The notes under the pieces were generated by a model. It searched no databases. It was not told the origin of the DNA and saw nothing but the letters and a program-made list of their open reading frames with translations. Of a stretch of 55,327 nucleotides of DNA, positions 35,682 through 46,864 are shown piece by piece. This stretch comes from Acidobacteriota bacterium (lineage in GTDB: Bacteria; Acidobacteriota; Thermoanaerobaculia; Multivoradales; Multivoraceae). The DNA is taken from positions 1 through 55,327 of the forward strand of contig JAPPFP010000007.1 of assembly GCA_028877275.1 (NCBI GenBank), in the 5' to 3' direction. How positions within the stretch are numbered: the first letter of the stretch is position 1; the number at the start of each line of letters is the position of its first letter. The translations under genes and the position numbers were made by a program.

Positions 35682-36943
35682 CGGTCCGCCAGCGGCGTGT
35701 AGTCGCGGGCGAGGGCGCCCGTGTAGATCTGCCGCGGCCGGTTGATCCGGTTGTCCGGATCGACGCTCATCTCCTTCCAGTGCGCGAGCCAGCCGGGCAG
35801 CCGCCCGAGCGCGAACATGACGGTGAACATGTTCGTCGGCAGGCCCATCGCCCGGTAGATGATGCCGCTGTAGAAGTCGACGTTCGGGTAGAGCTTTCGC
35901 TCGACGAAGTACTCATCCCGGAGAGCGACCTCTTCCAGGCTCTTGGCGATCGCCAGCAGCGGATCGTTCACGCCGAGTTGCGCGAGGACCTGGTCCGCGG
36001 CCCCCTTCAGGATGCTGGCCCGCGGGTCGAAGTTCTTGTAGACGCGGTGGCCGAAGCCCATCAGACGGAAGGGATCGTCCCTGTCCTTGGCGCGTTCCAC
36101 GAACTTGCTGAAGTCGTCGCCGCTGTCGCGGATTGCCTCCAGCATCTCGATCACCTGCTGGTTCGCTCCGCCGTGAAGCGGTCCGGACAGGGCGTCGATG
36201 CCGGCCGAGATCGCGGCGAACAGGCTGGCGCCGGAACTGCCGACCATGCGGACCGTCGATGTGGAGCAGTTCTGCTCGTGGTCGGCATGCAGGATGAGCA
36301 GCATGTTCAGGGCCCGCGACAGAACCGGCGGTGGCTCGTAGTCCTCGCACGGGACGGAGAACATCATGTTCAGGAAGTTCTCCGCGTAGCCCAGGTCGTT
36401 CTGCGGGTAGACGAAGGGCTGCCCGATGGACTTCTTGTACGAGAAGGACGCGATCGTCGGCAGCTTCGCGATCAGACGGACGACGTGCAGGTCGACATCC
36501 TCGTCCTCGGAGTAGAAGGTGGCGAGCGACGAGATCATCGAGGACAGGATCGCCATCGGATGCGCCGTCGGCGGATACGCCTCGAAGAACTTCTTCATGT
36601 CTTCGTGGATCAGCGTGTGCCGCCGGAGCCTGGCGCGAAAGTCGTCCAGCTCGTCCTGATCGGGCAGTTCGCCGTAGATCAGCAGGTAGCAGACCTCGAC
36701 GAAGGACGCCTCCTCGGCGAGCTGTTCGATCGGGTAGCCGCGATAGCGGAGGATCCCCTGCTCGCCGTCGATGAACGTGATCGCGCTGCGGCAGGAACCG
36801 GTGTTTCCGTAGCCGGGGTCGAGCGTGATCGCGCCGGTCAGGCTCCGGAGCGCGTGGCTCTGGATCGCCACTTCGCCCTCGGAGCCGACGATAACGGGGA
36901 ATTCGTACTCCTGATCGTCCAGATTCAGCTTCGCTACACCCAT
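35678..36943 (-). CDS. gltA: Citrate synthase
   Basis: 421 residues, typical of the type II hexameric enzymes. Catalytic residues are visible: His in GPLHGGANQQ, His in GFGHRVYKNFDPRA and Asp in NVDFYSGIIYRAMGLP. It condenses oxaloacetate with acetyl-CoA. The ATG at 36943 is preceded by GAGGTGG about eleven bases upstream, and a good -10 hexamer TACACT lies at 37015-37010, giving a leader of about 60 bases. Aconitase, the next enzyme of the cycle, is only 800 bases upstream on the same strand, separated by queE. Confidence 0.97.
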   Translation of the reverse strand: MGVAKLNLDDQEYEFPVIVGSEGEVAIQSHALRSLTGAITLDPGYGNTGSCRSAITFIDGEQGILRYRGYPIEQLAEEASFVEVCYLLIYGELPDQDELDDFRARLRRHTLIHEDMKKFFEAYPPTAHPMAILSSMISSLATFYSEDEDVDLHVVRLIAKLPTIASFSYKKSIGQPFVYPQNDLGYAENFLNMMFSVPCEDYEPPPVLSRALNMLLILHADHEQNCSTSTVRMVGSSGASLFAAISAGIDALSGPLHGGANQQVIEMLEAIRDSGDDFSKFVERAKDRDDPFRLMGFGHRVYKNFDPRASILKGAADQVLAQLGVNDPLLAIAKSLEEVALRDEYFVERKLYPNVDFYSGIIYRAMGLPTNMFTVMFALGRLPGWLAHWKEMSVDPDNRINRPRQIYTGALARDYTPLADR

Positions 36944-37009
36944 AGTCTGCTGTCCCACCTCGTGTCTTTGCCTGGTTTCGGCCCGTTTCGGCTGGCGTAT
37001 TCGGCGCGG

Positions 37010-37015
37010 AGTGTA
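37010..37015 (-). promoter_or_regulatory. -10-like hexamer TACACT upstream of gltA
   Basis: GCTACACT on the minus strand lies 66 bases before the gltA ATG, in the 112-base gap between queE and gltA. The leader contains a ribosome binding site, so this promoter is of the leadered type, unlike many others here. Confidence 0.5.
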
Positions 37016-37055
37016 GCAGCCCCACCAGCGGCAGTGGGCGATGCTCAGGTCCGAT

Positions 37056-37740
37056 TCAGACGCCCCGCGTTTCGGCCCCCCACAGCGCCTTGTGAAGTTG
37101 CATCGAGACCCTTGCCGGAAGCCGGTCCTCGAGTACCCAGGATGCCAGCTCGGCGGGTTGCAGGGCACCCCAGACGGGCGACAGGTGGACGGTGCAGCGG
37201 CGGTCGAGCCGGTGCCGGCGGATCGCGTCGCGCGCCCACTCGTAGTCTTCACGGTCGGCGAGCACGAACTTCACCTCGTCGGTCTGACGCAGCGCCTCGA
37301 TGTTGGGCCAGTGGTTGTTCGCCGCCTCGCCGCTGCCCGGGCACTTCAGATCGACGATGCGTCTCACACGCGGGTCGACGCTGGAAATGTCGAGTCCGCC
37401 GCCGGTCTCGAGCAGGACATCGAGACCGCGGTCGCACAACCCGCTCATCAGGGTGTGAACGCCGGGCTGGAGCAGCGGCTCGCCGCCGGTGACTTCGGCC
37501 AGTGGACACTCGTACGAGAGCACTCGCTCGATGACGTCGTCGACCCGCATCCAGGCGCCTTCGTAAAAGCTGTACTCGGTGTCGCACCAGGTGCAGCGCA
37601 TCTGGCAGCCGGTGAGTCGCACCAGTACGCAGGGCCGGCCCGCGAAGGTCGATTCCCCCTGGATCGAGTAGAAGATCTCGTTGACCCTGAGGCGCTCGCG
37701 GGCCGGTAGCCCGGCGACCGGGTCGACGGCGAGGCGTCGA

Positions 37741-37757
<17 letters not shown>
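37056..37757 (-). CDS. queE: 7-carboxy-7-deazaguanine synthase (radical SAM)
   Basis: 233 residues from a TTG at 37757, the only start-like codon in the last stretch before the conserved [12 protein letters not shown] block. The radical-SAM motif CQMRCTWC (Cx3CxxC) binds the 4Fe-4S cluster, followed by [10 protein letters not shown] and ETGGGLD. It makes the deazaguanine ring of queuosine or related modifications; queD, queC and queF are not in this window. The start overlaps the end of aconitase by 17 bases, so it is probably expressed from the aconitase promoter. Confidence 0.9.
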
Positions 37758-40476
<2,719 letters not shown>

Positions 40477-40482
40477 GTGCAC

Positions 40483-40511
40483 AAGATAACCGAAAGCGCC
40501 GCGGTCGTCAG
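40483..40511 (-). promoter_or_regulatory. Candidate promoter CTGACG-17-TATCTT, leaderless, of acnA
   Basis: CTGACG (40511-40506) and TATCTT (40488-40483) on the minus strand are separated by 17 bases, and the ATG at 40476 follows after six. This is the best -35/-10 pair found at a leaderless-type start in the window. Confidence 0.5.
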
Positions 40512-40535
40512 GCGGCCGTGACCTCCGGCCGCGTG

Positions 40536-40541
40536 TAGAGT
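40536..40541 (+). promoter_or_regulatory. -10-like hexamer TAGAGT, candidate leaderless promoter of the algH-like gene
   Basis: TAGAGT ends seven bases before the ATG at 40549. It lies back-to-back with the acnA promoter in a 72-base divergent gap. Confidence 0.45.
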
Positions 40542-40548
40542 CGCGCCC

Positions 40549-41139
40549 ATGTCCGGGGTGGACGATTTCGAGACGCCGACGCTGCTGGTCGCCATGCCCC
40601 AGGTTCTCGATCCGTTCTTCTTTCGGGCGGTGGTGCTGCTCGCGGCCCACGAGGATGGCGGCGAGGGGGGCAGTCTGGGCTTCGTCGTCAACCGGCCCAG
40701 CCAGCTCAAGGTCGACGAGGTCCTGCGTGAACTCGACATCGAGTGGTCGGGAGGCTCGGAAGTCGTGGCCTTCGTCGGCGGTCCGGTGCAGCCTGAGGTC
40801 GGCACGGTGCTGCTGTCTCTCGACGGCCTGACCGGCCTGGAGCGGGACGGCATCACGGAGATCGCCCCGGGCGTCGGAGCTACGCAGAACATTCTCGCGC
40901 TGCGCACGCTTGCCCGTAGCGCGCCGGACCGGATGAGACTGCTCCTCGGCCACGCGGGCTGGGCACCGGGTCAGTTGATGCAGGAGGTCAGCCGCAGCGA
41001 CTGGCTGACGGCGCCCGTCGAAGAGTCCATCGTGTTCTCCACCGACCCGGTAGACGCCTGGTCGGGCGCGCTTGCCTCACTGGGGATCGATCCGGCGACC
41101 CTGCCGAGTTGGACCGCCGGCGACGGCGACTCGAACTAG
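40549..41139 (+). CDS. YqgE/AlgH family protein (UPF0301)
   Basis: 196 residues, the normal length. [26 protein letters not shown], in pieces, [26 protein letters not shown] and [17 protein letters not shown] match the family throughout. AlgH was named from alginate regulation in Pseudomonas, but its biochemical activity is unresolved. The gene stands alone on the plus strand between acnA and dut and is convergent with dut after only four bases. Confidence 0.92.
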   Translation: MSGVDDFETPTLLVAMPQVLDPFFFRAVVLLAAHEDGGEGGSLGFVVNRPSQLKVDEVLRELDIEWSGGSEVVAFVGGPVQPEVGTVLLSLDGLTGLERDGITEIAPGVGATQNILALRTLARSAPDRMRLLLGHAGWAPGQLMQEVSRSDWLTAPVEESIVFSTDPVDAWSGALASLGIDPATLPSWTAGDGDSN

Positions 41140-41143
41140 CGGG

Positions 41144-41608
41144 CTAGGTGCCGGTGGATCCGAAGCCGCCGTCGTTGCGGCTGCCCTCGGTCGGCTGCCG
41201 GCCGAGCGCTTCGTCCTCGCGGAACGTGATTTCAGGAACGGCGGCGACCACCATCTGCGCCAGTCGCTCGCCGCGTTCGACGTCCACGGGCTCATGGCCG
41301 AGGTTGGCCAGCAGCAGCTTGACTTCGCCTCGATAGTCGCTGTCGATCGTGCCGGGGGCGTTCAGAACAGTCAGGCCCTGGCGAAACGCGAGTCCGCTGC
41401 GAGGCCGGATCTGCGCCTCGTAGCCAGGCGGCAGGCCGAGAACGAGACCGGTCGGGATCAGCCGGCGCGCGCCGGGGGCGATCCGGATCGGCTCTGAGGT
41501 GGCGGCGCGCAGGTCGTAGCCGGCGCTGCCGCTCGAAGCCCGTTCCGGCAGACCGGCGGCGTGCGGCAGCAGGCGAATCCGGACGGCAACGGCGGCTTCC
41601 GTGCTCAA
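41144..41608 (-). CDS. dut: dUTP diphosphatase
   Basis: 154 residues from the TTG at 41608, which overlaps the TGA of the upstream prepilin-like gene (TTGA). All five trimeric dUTPase motifs are present: SAGYDLRA, PRSGLA, GTIDSDYRGEV, GERLAQM and the glycine-rich RNDGGFGSTG tail that closes over the active site. It hydrolyses dUTP to dUMP and keeps uracil out of DNA. It is the last gene of the 12-kb secretion/pilus-type operon, an unusual partner for a housekeeping nucleotide enzyme. Confidence 0.95.
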   Translation of the reverse strand: MSTEAAVAVRIRLLPHAAGLPERASSGSAGYDLRAATSEPIRIAPGARRLIPTGLVLGLPPGYEAQIRPRSGLAFRQGLTVLNAPGTIDSDYRGEVKLLLANLGHEPVDVERGERLAQMVVAAVPEITFREDEALGRQPTEGSRNDGGFGSTGT

Positions 41609-42330
41609 CGGGCCTCTCTGCCGGGCGCCGTGCCGTCCTGAACCCTGGGGCCGTCGAGCACTCCAGGCGGGAACGGCTTGCCGATCCACTCGCTGGTCAG
41701 CCGCGGCGGCGGCCGCCCGTCGGCGGCGTTGCCGGTCCTGAGCTGGATCAGTTCGCTGGTGAAGTACCAGTCACCGACATCCTGCTGGCCGTTGAAGACG
41801 CGCTTCGAGGGACCGGGCGTGGCGCTGTAGACCCCCAGGATCGGCCCGACGACGGTCTCTTCGCCCTCATCCTCGTTCGGCGGCGGCACGGCCGTCATGG
41901 CACCGCCGCCGGCAGCCGCGACGGCCGCGGCGTTGATCGCCGGCTCGTCGTCGCCGTTCTGGTTGCCGCGCCGGCTGGCGCTGCTCGCCCCTCCCTGCAT
42001 TAGCAGTCCCCAGCGGCCGTCCTCGGCCATCGGATTGGGCCACAGTTGGCGAATCGCCCGCGGTTCGACTTCGACGAGTTCCTCGAGCGCGGTCGGCAGG
42101 CGTCCCTGACGGACACGGAAGATACGGATCGCCTCGGCGTACTGCAAGCCGCGGAAGATGAGTTCGGCTTCCTTTTGTCGCTGGGCCCAGCTGCTCCAGT
42201 AGGGCAGTGCTGCCGCGACCGCGATGTTCATCACGGTGATCAGGATGGCCAGGGCCACCAGGTTGTAGCCGGCCTCGGCTGAGTCGTCCCGGCGCCGCTC
42301 GCCGCGGCGCCTGCGGTCACCAGTCGGCAT
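41605..42330 (-). CDS. Prepilin-like minor pseudopilin lacking Glu5
   Basis: 241 residues. A basic leader of 21 residues ends in AEAG, then YNLVALAILITVMNIAVAAALP forms the N-terminal hydrophobic helix (read in two parts). The residue equivalent to pilin Glu5 is alanine, as in GspK-type minor pseudopilins. The soluble part has low-complexity inserts (NAAAVAAAGGGAM) and a C-terminal WIGKPFPPGV. The start overlaps the GspG-like gene upstream by 14 bases and its stop overlaps dut. It probably sits at the tip of the pseudopilus, by analogy only. Confidence 0.72.
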   Translation of the reverse strand: MPTGDRRRRGERRRDDSAEAGYNLVALAILITVMNIAVAAALPYWSSWAQRQKEAELIFRGLQYAEAIRIFRVRQGRLPTALEELVEVEPRAIRQLWPNPMAEDGRWGLLMQGGASSASRRGNQNGDDEPAINAAAVAAAGGGAMTAVPPPNEDEGEETVVGPILGVYSATPGPSKRVFNGQQDVGDWYFTSELIQLRTGNAADGRPPPRLTSEWIGKPFPPGVLDGPRVQDGTAPGREAR

Positions 42331-42766
42331 AGGCCTCCCCGGTCAGCGAGCTTTCCTCCGAGCCGGAGTGGACGTCCTCGACTCCCGGATCCCCGAACTG
42401 CGACAGGTCGGTCTCGGCCCAGGGCTCTTCGTCGGTCGCCGAAGGGAACTCGGCCAGCACCTCGACCCAGGTCTCGGTGCTGCGGGTAATCGGGTCGGGC
42501 GGGATGGCCCGCAGGTACTCCTCCTCGACGAGCGCCTGGAGGCTCGGCGGATAGTGACCCTTGTCGGCGTAGTGCTGCTCGATCGCGTCGCGCATGACAC
42601 GGAGGTTCTGCTTGAGAGCCGCCTCCTGCGCTCGCCGGGGTGCGTTCTTCAGCAGCGGCACGGCGACGGCGGCCAGGATGCCGATGATCGCCATGACGAT
42701 GATGAGTTCCAGCAGGGACATGCCACCTTGGTGGTTCGGGCGCTGGGTATGGAGGCGTTCGTTCAT
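42317..42766 (-). CDS. Major pseudopilin, GspG/PilA-like
   Basis: 149 residues. A 15-residue leader ends in glycine before MSLLELIIVMAIIGILAA, the textbook type III signal with Glu5 (residue 20) intact; a prepilin peptidase would cut between Gly15 and Met16. After the helix, LKQNLRVMRDAIEQHYADKG and YPPSLQALVEEEYLRAIPPDP are the conserved GspG C-terminal segment. It starts two bases after the stop of the preceding pilin. It is probably the main subunit of the pseudopilus. Confidence 0.87.
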   Translation of the reverse strand: MNERLHTQRPNHQGGMSLLELIIVMAIIGILAAVAVPLLKNAPRRAQEAALKQNLRVMRDAIEQHYADKGHYPPSLQALVEEEYLRAIPPDPITRSTETWVEVLAEFPSATDEEPWAETDLSQFGDPGVEDVHSGSEESSLTGEAYADW

Positions 42767-42767
42767 T

Positions 42768-43241
42768 TCACCACTCCCGGTAGGGAACCCGGTTCAGACC
42801 GAGCCCGTTGCTCAGGGAGTAGACGTCGTAGACGTTCTCGCCTCCCCACGAACGATTGTCCGGGTCATCCTGGTAGCTCATGAGCCCCCATTCCGCCTCG
42901 CCGGTCATCGGGTCGACGGGGATGCGGCGGAGGAAACGGATCTCGCCTTCGGCCTGGCCGATGAGCTGGATCGGCTCTACCAGGTTCACGAGTTCACTTG
43001 GATAGCCGTCAGTTCCGATCTCGATCGGGATGAGCCCCACGTCGCTGTAGCGCTTGTGCTCGTCGATCGCATTGCGCATCTGGCGGAGGTGGGAGCGTAG
43101 CTCCGCCTCCTTGATTCGCTTGTTCGTGTAGGTCGCGGTCGGCAATGCGACGGCAGCCAGGACCAGCATCACGGCACAGACCGTGACCAGCTCGACCAGC
43201 GTGTACCCGGTTCGTCGCCACGGGCCGGCGGCGGTCCTCAT
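42768..43241 (-). CDS. Prepilin-like protein (GspG/GspH type)
   Basis: 157 residues. A short basic leader (RTAAGPWRRTG) is followed by YTLVELVTVCAVMLVLAAVA, with Glu5 present (residue 17). ELRSHLRQMRNAIDEHKRY and FLRRIPVDPMTGEAEWG resemble GspG-like domains. The ATG overlaps the secretin stop (ATGA). With the next two genes it makes three prepilin-like subunits in a row. Confidence 0.82.
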   Translation of the reverse strand: MRTAAGPWRRTGYTLVELVTVCAVMLVLAAVALPTATYTNKRIKEAELRSHLRQMRNAIDEHKRYSDVGLIPIEIGTDGYPSELVNLVEPIQLIGQAEGEIRFLRRIPVDPMTGEAEWGLMSYQDDPDNRSWGGENVYDVYSLSNGLGLNRVPYREW

Positions 43242-45673
43242 GCGACCGTCTCCGGCCGTTCACGATCCGGGCTCTCGCCGTCCCGGATCTCGATCTCGAG
43301 CGGCTGAACGTCGGGCGAGGGCAGCTCCTCGAGAGCCGGCCCCTTGGGCCTGGGTTGCTCGACGACGATCGTTGCCGTACCGGGACCTGTGGCCCGCACC
43401 TCAAGCGCCAGCAGGCGTCCTCGGCCGGCCACGCCGGGCCGGTCACCGAGCCGGCTGAGGCCCACGACGACCATACCCGGGGTCGACTCGTTGGTCATCA
43501 GCGAGATCTCCTCGTCGCCGCCCAGGAAGGACCCCGCCCGCACCGCGGTGACTTCGATCAGCGACGGGTCGAAGCGCAGCCGCAACGGCAGGTGGGAGAG
43601 CGGCGCGGTGGACCGGACGTCGAGCCGCACCTCGAAGCTGTCGCCGACACTTGCGCGCAGAGCTTCGGGGGCGAACGTCAGCTCGATCCCGGCGCTGGAG
43701 CGGGCGGCCTGGTCCTGGAACGCCGCCGGCACGATGGTCTGCGGGAGATCGGGGGCCGGCCGGGAGGGGCGCAGGGCGGCGTTGCGCCGCGGGCTGCCGG
43801 GCGGCGGTACGAGTTCGACACCCAGGGGTGGTCCGTCGTCTTCCTCGCCCGGTGGCTGTCCTCCCTCCGGCGTCGCGTCCCGCAGGCCTGGCGGCAGTCG
43901 TTCCTGGAGTTCGTCGCGCGCGCCGCTCTCGGCGGCCGGTTCGTCGAAGGGGCCGTCGACGCCGGAGTCGATCCTCGGGCTCGAGCCGCGGTAGACGACG
44001 TTGCTCTCCGTGCCGACCCAGATCGGAGCGAGGTCCTCCTCCCGGATGTCCGCGCGCCGGATGATGTGGGGCGTCAGGGTCAGCACGATGTCGGTGCGCT
44101 TGTTGTCGGTCGAACGCCGGGAGAAGAGACGCCCCAGCACGGGGATCTCGGACAGCCCGGGAATGCCGCCTTGACTGTTCGTCTCGGACGTACGGATCAA
44201 CCCGGCCAGGAAGTTCGTCTCACCGTCCCGCAGCCGGATGCTGGTCTCGATGTTGCGGCTGCCGATGATCGGCTGGCTCTCGATCTGGCCGCTGATGTTG
44301 CTGACCTCGATGTTGAGCGCGAGCGAGACCTCTTCGTTGTGATGTACCCGTGGTGTGATCTGCACGTCGATGCCGACGTTCTGGTACTGGTAGGACGTGA
44401 TCGGCACGATGTTGCTGCCCGCCGTGTTCGCGGTGTTGAAGCTGGTGACCGGCACCGGCACCCGGTCGCCGATCGAGAAGGACGCCTGTTCGCCTTCCGT
44501 GATTCGGACCTGCGGTTTGGCCAGAGTCTGCGCATCGGTCGCGTTCTTGACGAAGTCGAACAGGAAGCCGGGCACGGTCAGCACCCAGTTGTTCTGATTC
44601 AGGGACTCCACGTCCGACAGCCGGAGCGGCACCTCCTGGCCGCCGATGTCGAGACTGATGCCGAGACGGTTCGCGTCCAGCGACAGGCCGAGTTCCTGGA
44701 GTTTCGCCGTGTCGATCTGGAGCAGTTCCACGTCGATGACGACTTCGGCCTTGGCCTTGTCGTTCTGCTCGATCAACCGTTGCGCGATCTTGACCTTCTC
44801 GACGCTGTCCAGCATGGCGATCGCGTTCAGCCGCTCGTTGGTCGCGATGAACCTCGTGTTCAGCAGGCTGCGCAGGATGGTCATCACATCCTTCACGTCC
44901 GAGTTCGAGAGGAAGAACGTCTGGATGATGCGGTCCTCGAACCGCTGCCGGTTCTGCTGCGTGTCCTGGAGGATCATGATCGTCTGTTCATCGAGCACGC
45001 GGTAGAAGTGGCCGAGACTGTGCATCAGAATCTCGAGACCCTCGATTGCCGTCACGTCGCGTAGCTCGATGCCCTCGGTGCCGACGGGAGCGTCGCGCAG
45101 CCGCGTGTCGAAAACGATGTTGATCCCGAAAGCCTGGCCGATGGCCCGATAGACCTCCATGAACGTCGCGTTCGGGAAGTCGAAGCTGACCGGCTCGTCG
45201 GACAACGGACTGAGCGTCGGCGGCATCGGCTCGGCGGCGCGGGCGTCGTCCTTCATCTGGGAGATGGTCCTGGGCTGGAGGCCGCTGGTCTCGATCTTCG
45301 TGCGGAGCTTCTCGAGTTCGGTCAGGGCGTACTGGTTGGTCGGATCGAGCTGCACGGCTCGCTGCATCTCGAGCATCGCGTCCTGATCGCGCCCAGCCTC
45401 CTGCAGCTTCCTGCCTGCTTCGAAGTGGGCGTGAGCGGCCTGGGTCTTGGCCCGCAGCAGGCCGGCCCGGTAGCGGAGATCCGCCGGGTCGGCGGTGACG
45501 AGCTCCATGTAGCGCAGAACGGCGGTATCCCAGTCGCCCGTGAGCTCGGCATGCTGCGCCTCCCGGAAGCTCCGATAGCCACTGCAGGAAGCAAGGATCA
45601 GGAGCATCGCGAGTCCCAGCGAGAGCGCGTGCTGCCGTTGTCGCTGCCTTGGTTGTCGATCGTGTTCGTTCAT
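43238..45673 (-). CDS. Secretin (GspD/PilQ-like) with TPR head and C-terminal cohesin-like domain
   Basis: 811 residues. A lipoprotein signal (HALSLGLAMLLILASC, lipobox Cys30) is followed by a TPR pair (about 40-115), an STN/N0-N1-type region starting FDFPNATFMEVYRAIGQAFG, an N-domain with LLNTRFIATNERLNAIAML, and the secretin core (VGIDVQITPRV, IPVLGRLFSRRS, DIVLTLTPHIIR). After a 100-residue proline-rich linker comes a cohesin-like beta domain (LTFAPEALRASVGDSFEVRL to TIVVEQPRP). It would form the outer-membrane gate. The lipid anchor, TPR head and cohesin tail make this an unusual domain architecture. Confidence 0.9.
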   Translation of the reverse strand: MNEHDRQPRQRQRQHALSLGLAMLLILASCSGYRSFREAQHAELTGDWDTAVLRYMELVTADPADLRYRAGLLRAKTQAAHAHFEAGRKLQEAGRDQDAMLEMQRAVQLDPTNQYALTELEKLRTKIETSGLQPRTISQMKDDARAAEPMPPTLSPLSDEPVSFDFPNATFMEVYRAIGQAFGINIVFDTRLRDAPVGTEGIELRDVTAIEGLEILMHSLGHFYRVLDEQTIMILQDTQQNRQRFEDRIIQTFFLSNSDVKDVMTILRSLLNTRFIATNERLNAIAMLDSVEKVKIAQRLIEQNDKAKAEVVIDVELLQIDTAKLQELGLSLDANRLGISLDIGGQEVPLRLSDVESLNQNNWVLTVPGFLFDFVKNATDAQTLAKPQVRITEGEQASFSIGDRVPVPVTSFNTANTAGSNIVPITSYQYQNVGIDVQITPRVHHNEEVSLALNIEVSNISGQIESQPIIGSRNIETSIRLRDGETNFLAGLIRTSETNSQGGIPGLSEIPVLGRLFSRRSTDNKRTDIVLTLTPHIIRRADIREEDLAPIWVGTESNVVYRGSSPRIDSGVDGPFDEPAAESGARDELQERLPPGLRDATPEGGQPPGEEDDGPPLGVELVPPPGSPRRNAALRPSRPAPDLPQTIVPAAFQDQAARSSAGIELTFAPEALRASVGDSFEVRLDVRSTAPLSHLPLRLRFDPSLIEVTAVRAGSFLGGDEEISLMTNESTPGMVVVGLSRLGDRPGVAGRGRLLALEVRATGPGTATIVVEQPRPKGPALEELPSPDVQPLEIEIRDGESPDRERPETVA

Positions 45674-45686
45674 ATGGTTCAGATCC

Positions 45687-46286
45687 TTAGCTGCCGCTCG
45701 GTCGGCCGCCGATGGCGAGCCGCACCGGCCGTTCGTCCGGGAAATCCACGAAGAGCAGATCGACCGATTCATAGCCGATGTTCTGCACTTCGAACTTGTC
45801 CTTGACGAGGTCGCCCTCGAGTGCGTTGAAGATGGACTTGTCGGCGTCGATGAAGACCGCGATCGGATTGTCGTTGCGTCCGAAAGACCCGATGTAGAAA
45901 ACGTCGACCGCCGGCGGCTGGGGTCCGACCGGTTCCGGCGCCGGCGTCTCCGGAACGACGGGTGTCTCGGGAATGGCGGGTCGCGGCGGTTCGGGGGAAG
46001 GAGGCACTTCCGGCTCGGCGCCTGTCGCCTCAGGGACGGGCCGGCTTCCGAAGGACCACGGATCCCGCGTCGGCTGGCTGGGCGGTGGCGGCTGGTCGAG
46101 GATGTAGGCGCTGAGCTCGACGACGTCGATCGTCGTCGAACGCAGGTCGGCCGCGGTCGTGCGAGTGAAGCCGGGGCCACCACCGAACGATGGCAGGTAG
46201 CGCCACGCGGCGATCACCGCGACGACGCCGAGCAGCCCCAGCAGCAGCGGGTTCGGGCGGTTCGAGCTTGCCTGGCTGGCGCTCAT
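45687..46286 (-). CDS. PilP/GspC-like inner-membrane protein
   Basis: 199 residues. One hydrophobic segment near residues 14-30 (LLLGLLGVVAVIAAW), a proline-rich periplasmic linker and a C-terminal beta domain (VFYIGSFGR ... AVFIDADKSIFNALEGD ... VDLLFVDF) that resembles the homology region of GspC/PilP. It would link the inner-membrane platform to the secretin encoded 13 bases downstream. Assignment rests on position and architecture more than on sequence. Confidence 0.65.
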   Translation of the reverse strand: MSASQASSNRPNPLLLGLLGVVAVIAAWRYLPSFGGGPGFTRTTAADLRSTTIDVVELSAYILDQPPPPSQPTRDPWSFGSRPVPEATGAEPEVPPSPEPPRPAIPETPVVPETPAPEPVGPQPPAVDVFYIGSFGRNDNPIAVFIDADKSIFNALEGDLVKDKFEVQNIGYESVDLLFVDFPDERPVRLAIGGRPSGS

Positions 46287-46864
46287 GCACCCGCCTCCTG
46301 CCGCGCAGGCCGGGTCTCGTTGCCGGAGAACAGGGTCGACAGCCTCAGATCGATGCGCAGGTTCGGCGTCGCCTCGCTCAGGCTGATCGACTCGAGGGCC
46401 ACGAAGGTGTCCGTGACCTCGAGCAGGTTGACCAGCCCTCGCAACTGGCGGTAGTTCCCCTCGACCGTGAACACGATCGACTTCTCGACCAGGCCGTACT
46501 GTTCCAGAGTCGCTTCCGGGTAGGAGATCGAACTGGGGCCAAGTCCCGAGCGCTCGGCCAGTTCCTTGACCTCGCCGATCAGGTCGGTCAATCGTTCGCG
46601 CTCCGTCGCGAAGCCCTCGCGGTACAGGGTCCCCACCTGGCTGCGGGTCGCCTCGACCGTCGTGACCTGGCCCTCTCGGCGCGCCACCTCCTGGGTGGCG
46701 CGGGTGCGCAGGTTCTGGACCTGGGCGATTTCGTCCTCGAGCGCCTGAAAGCGGCCCGAATAGACGCCTCGGTAGGTGGACAGCAGCGCCGCGTTGAGCA
46801 CGCACAGGCCGGCGCCGACCCAGAACCAGATGCGCAGGCGCCAGACGCGCCGCCGCCGTCTCAC
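46283..46864 (-). CDS. PilO/GspM-like inner-membrane protein
   Basis: 193 residues with a very basic N-terminus (RRRRRVWRLR), one transmembrane helix (about 11-28), a coiled coil (ALEDEIAQVQNLRTRATQEVA) and a ferredoxin-like C-terminal region that includes FTVEGNYRQLRGLVNLLE, the PilO landmark. It overlaps both neighbours by four bases, as pilMNOP genes usually do. Confidence 0.78.
   Translation of the reverse strand: MRRRRRVWRLRIWFWVGAGLCVLNAALLSTYRGVYSGRFQALEDEIAQVQNLRTRATQEVARREGQVTTVEATRSQVGTLYREGFATERERLTDLIGEVKELAERSGLGPSSISYPEATLEQYGLVEKSIVFTVEGNYRQLRGLVNLLEVTDTFVALESISLSEATPNLRIDLRLSTLFSGNETRPARQEAGA

Noticed and set aside
41144..41608. Prophage remnant because of dut
   Set aside because: No integrase, capsid or tail genes; dut here is the ordinary cellular form at the end of an operon.
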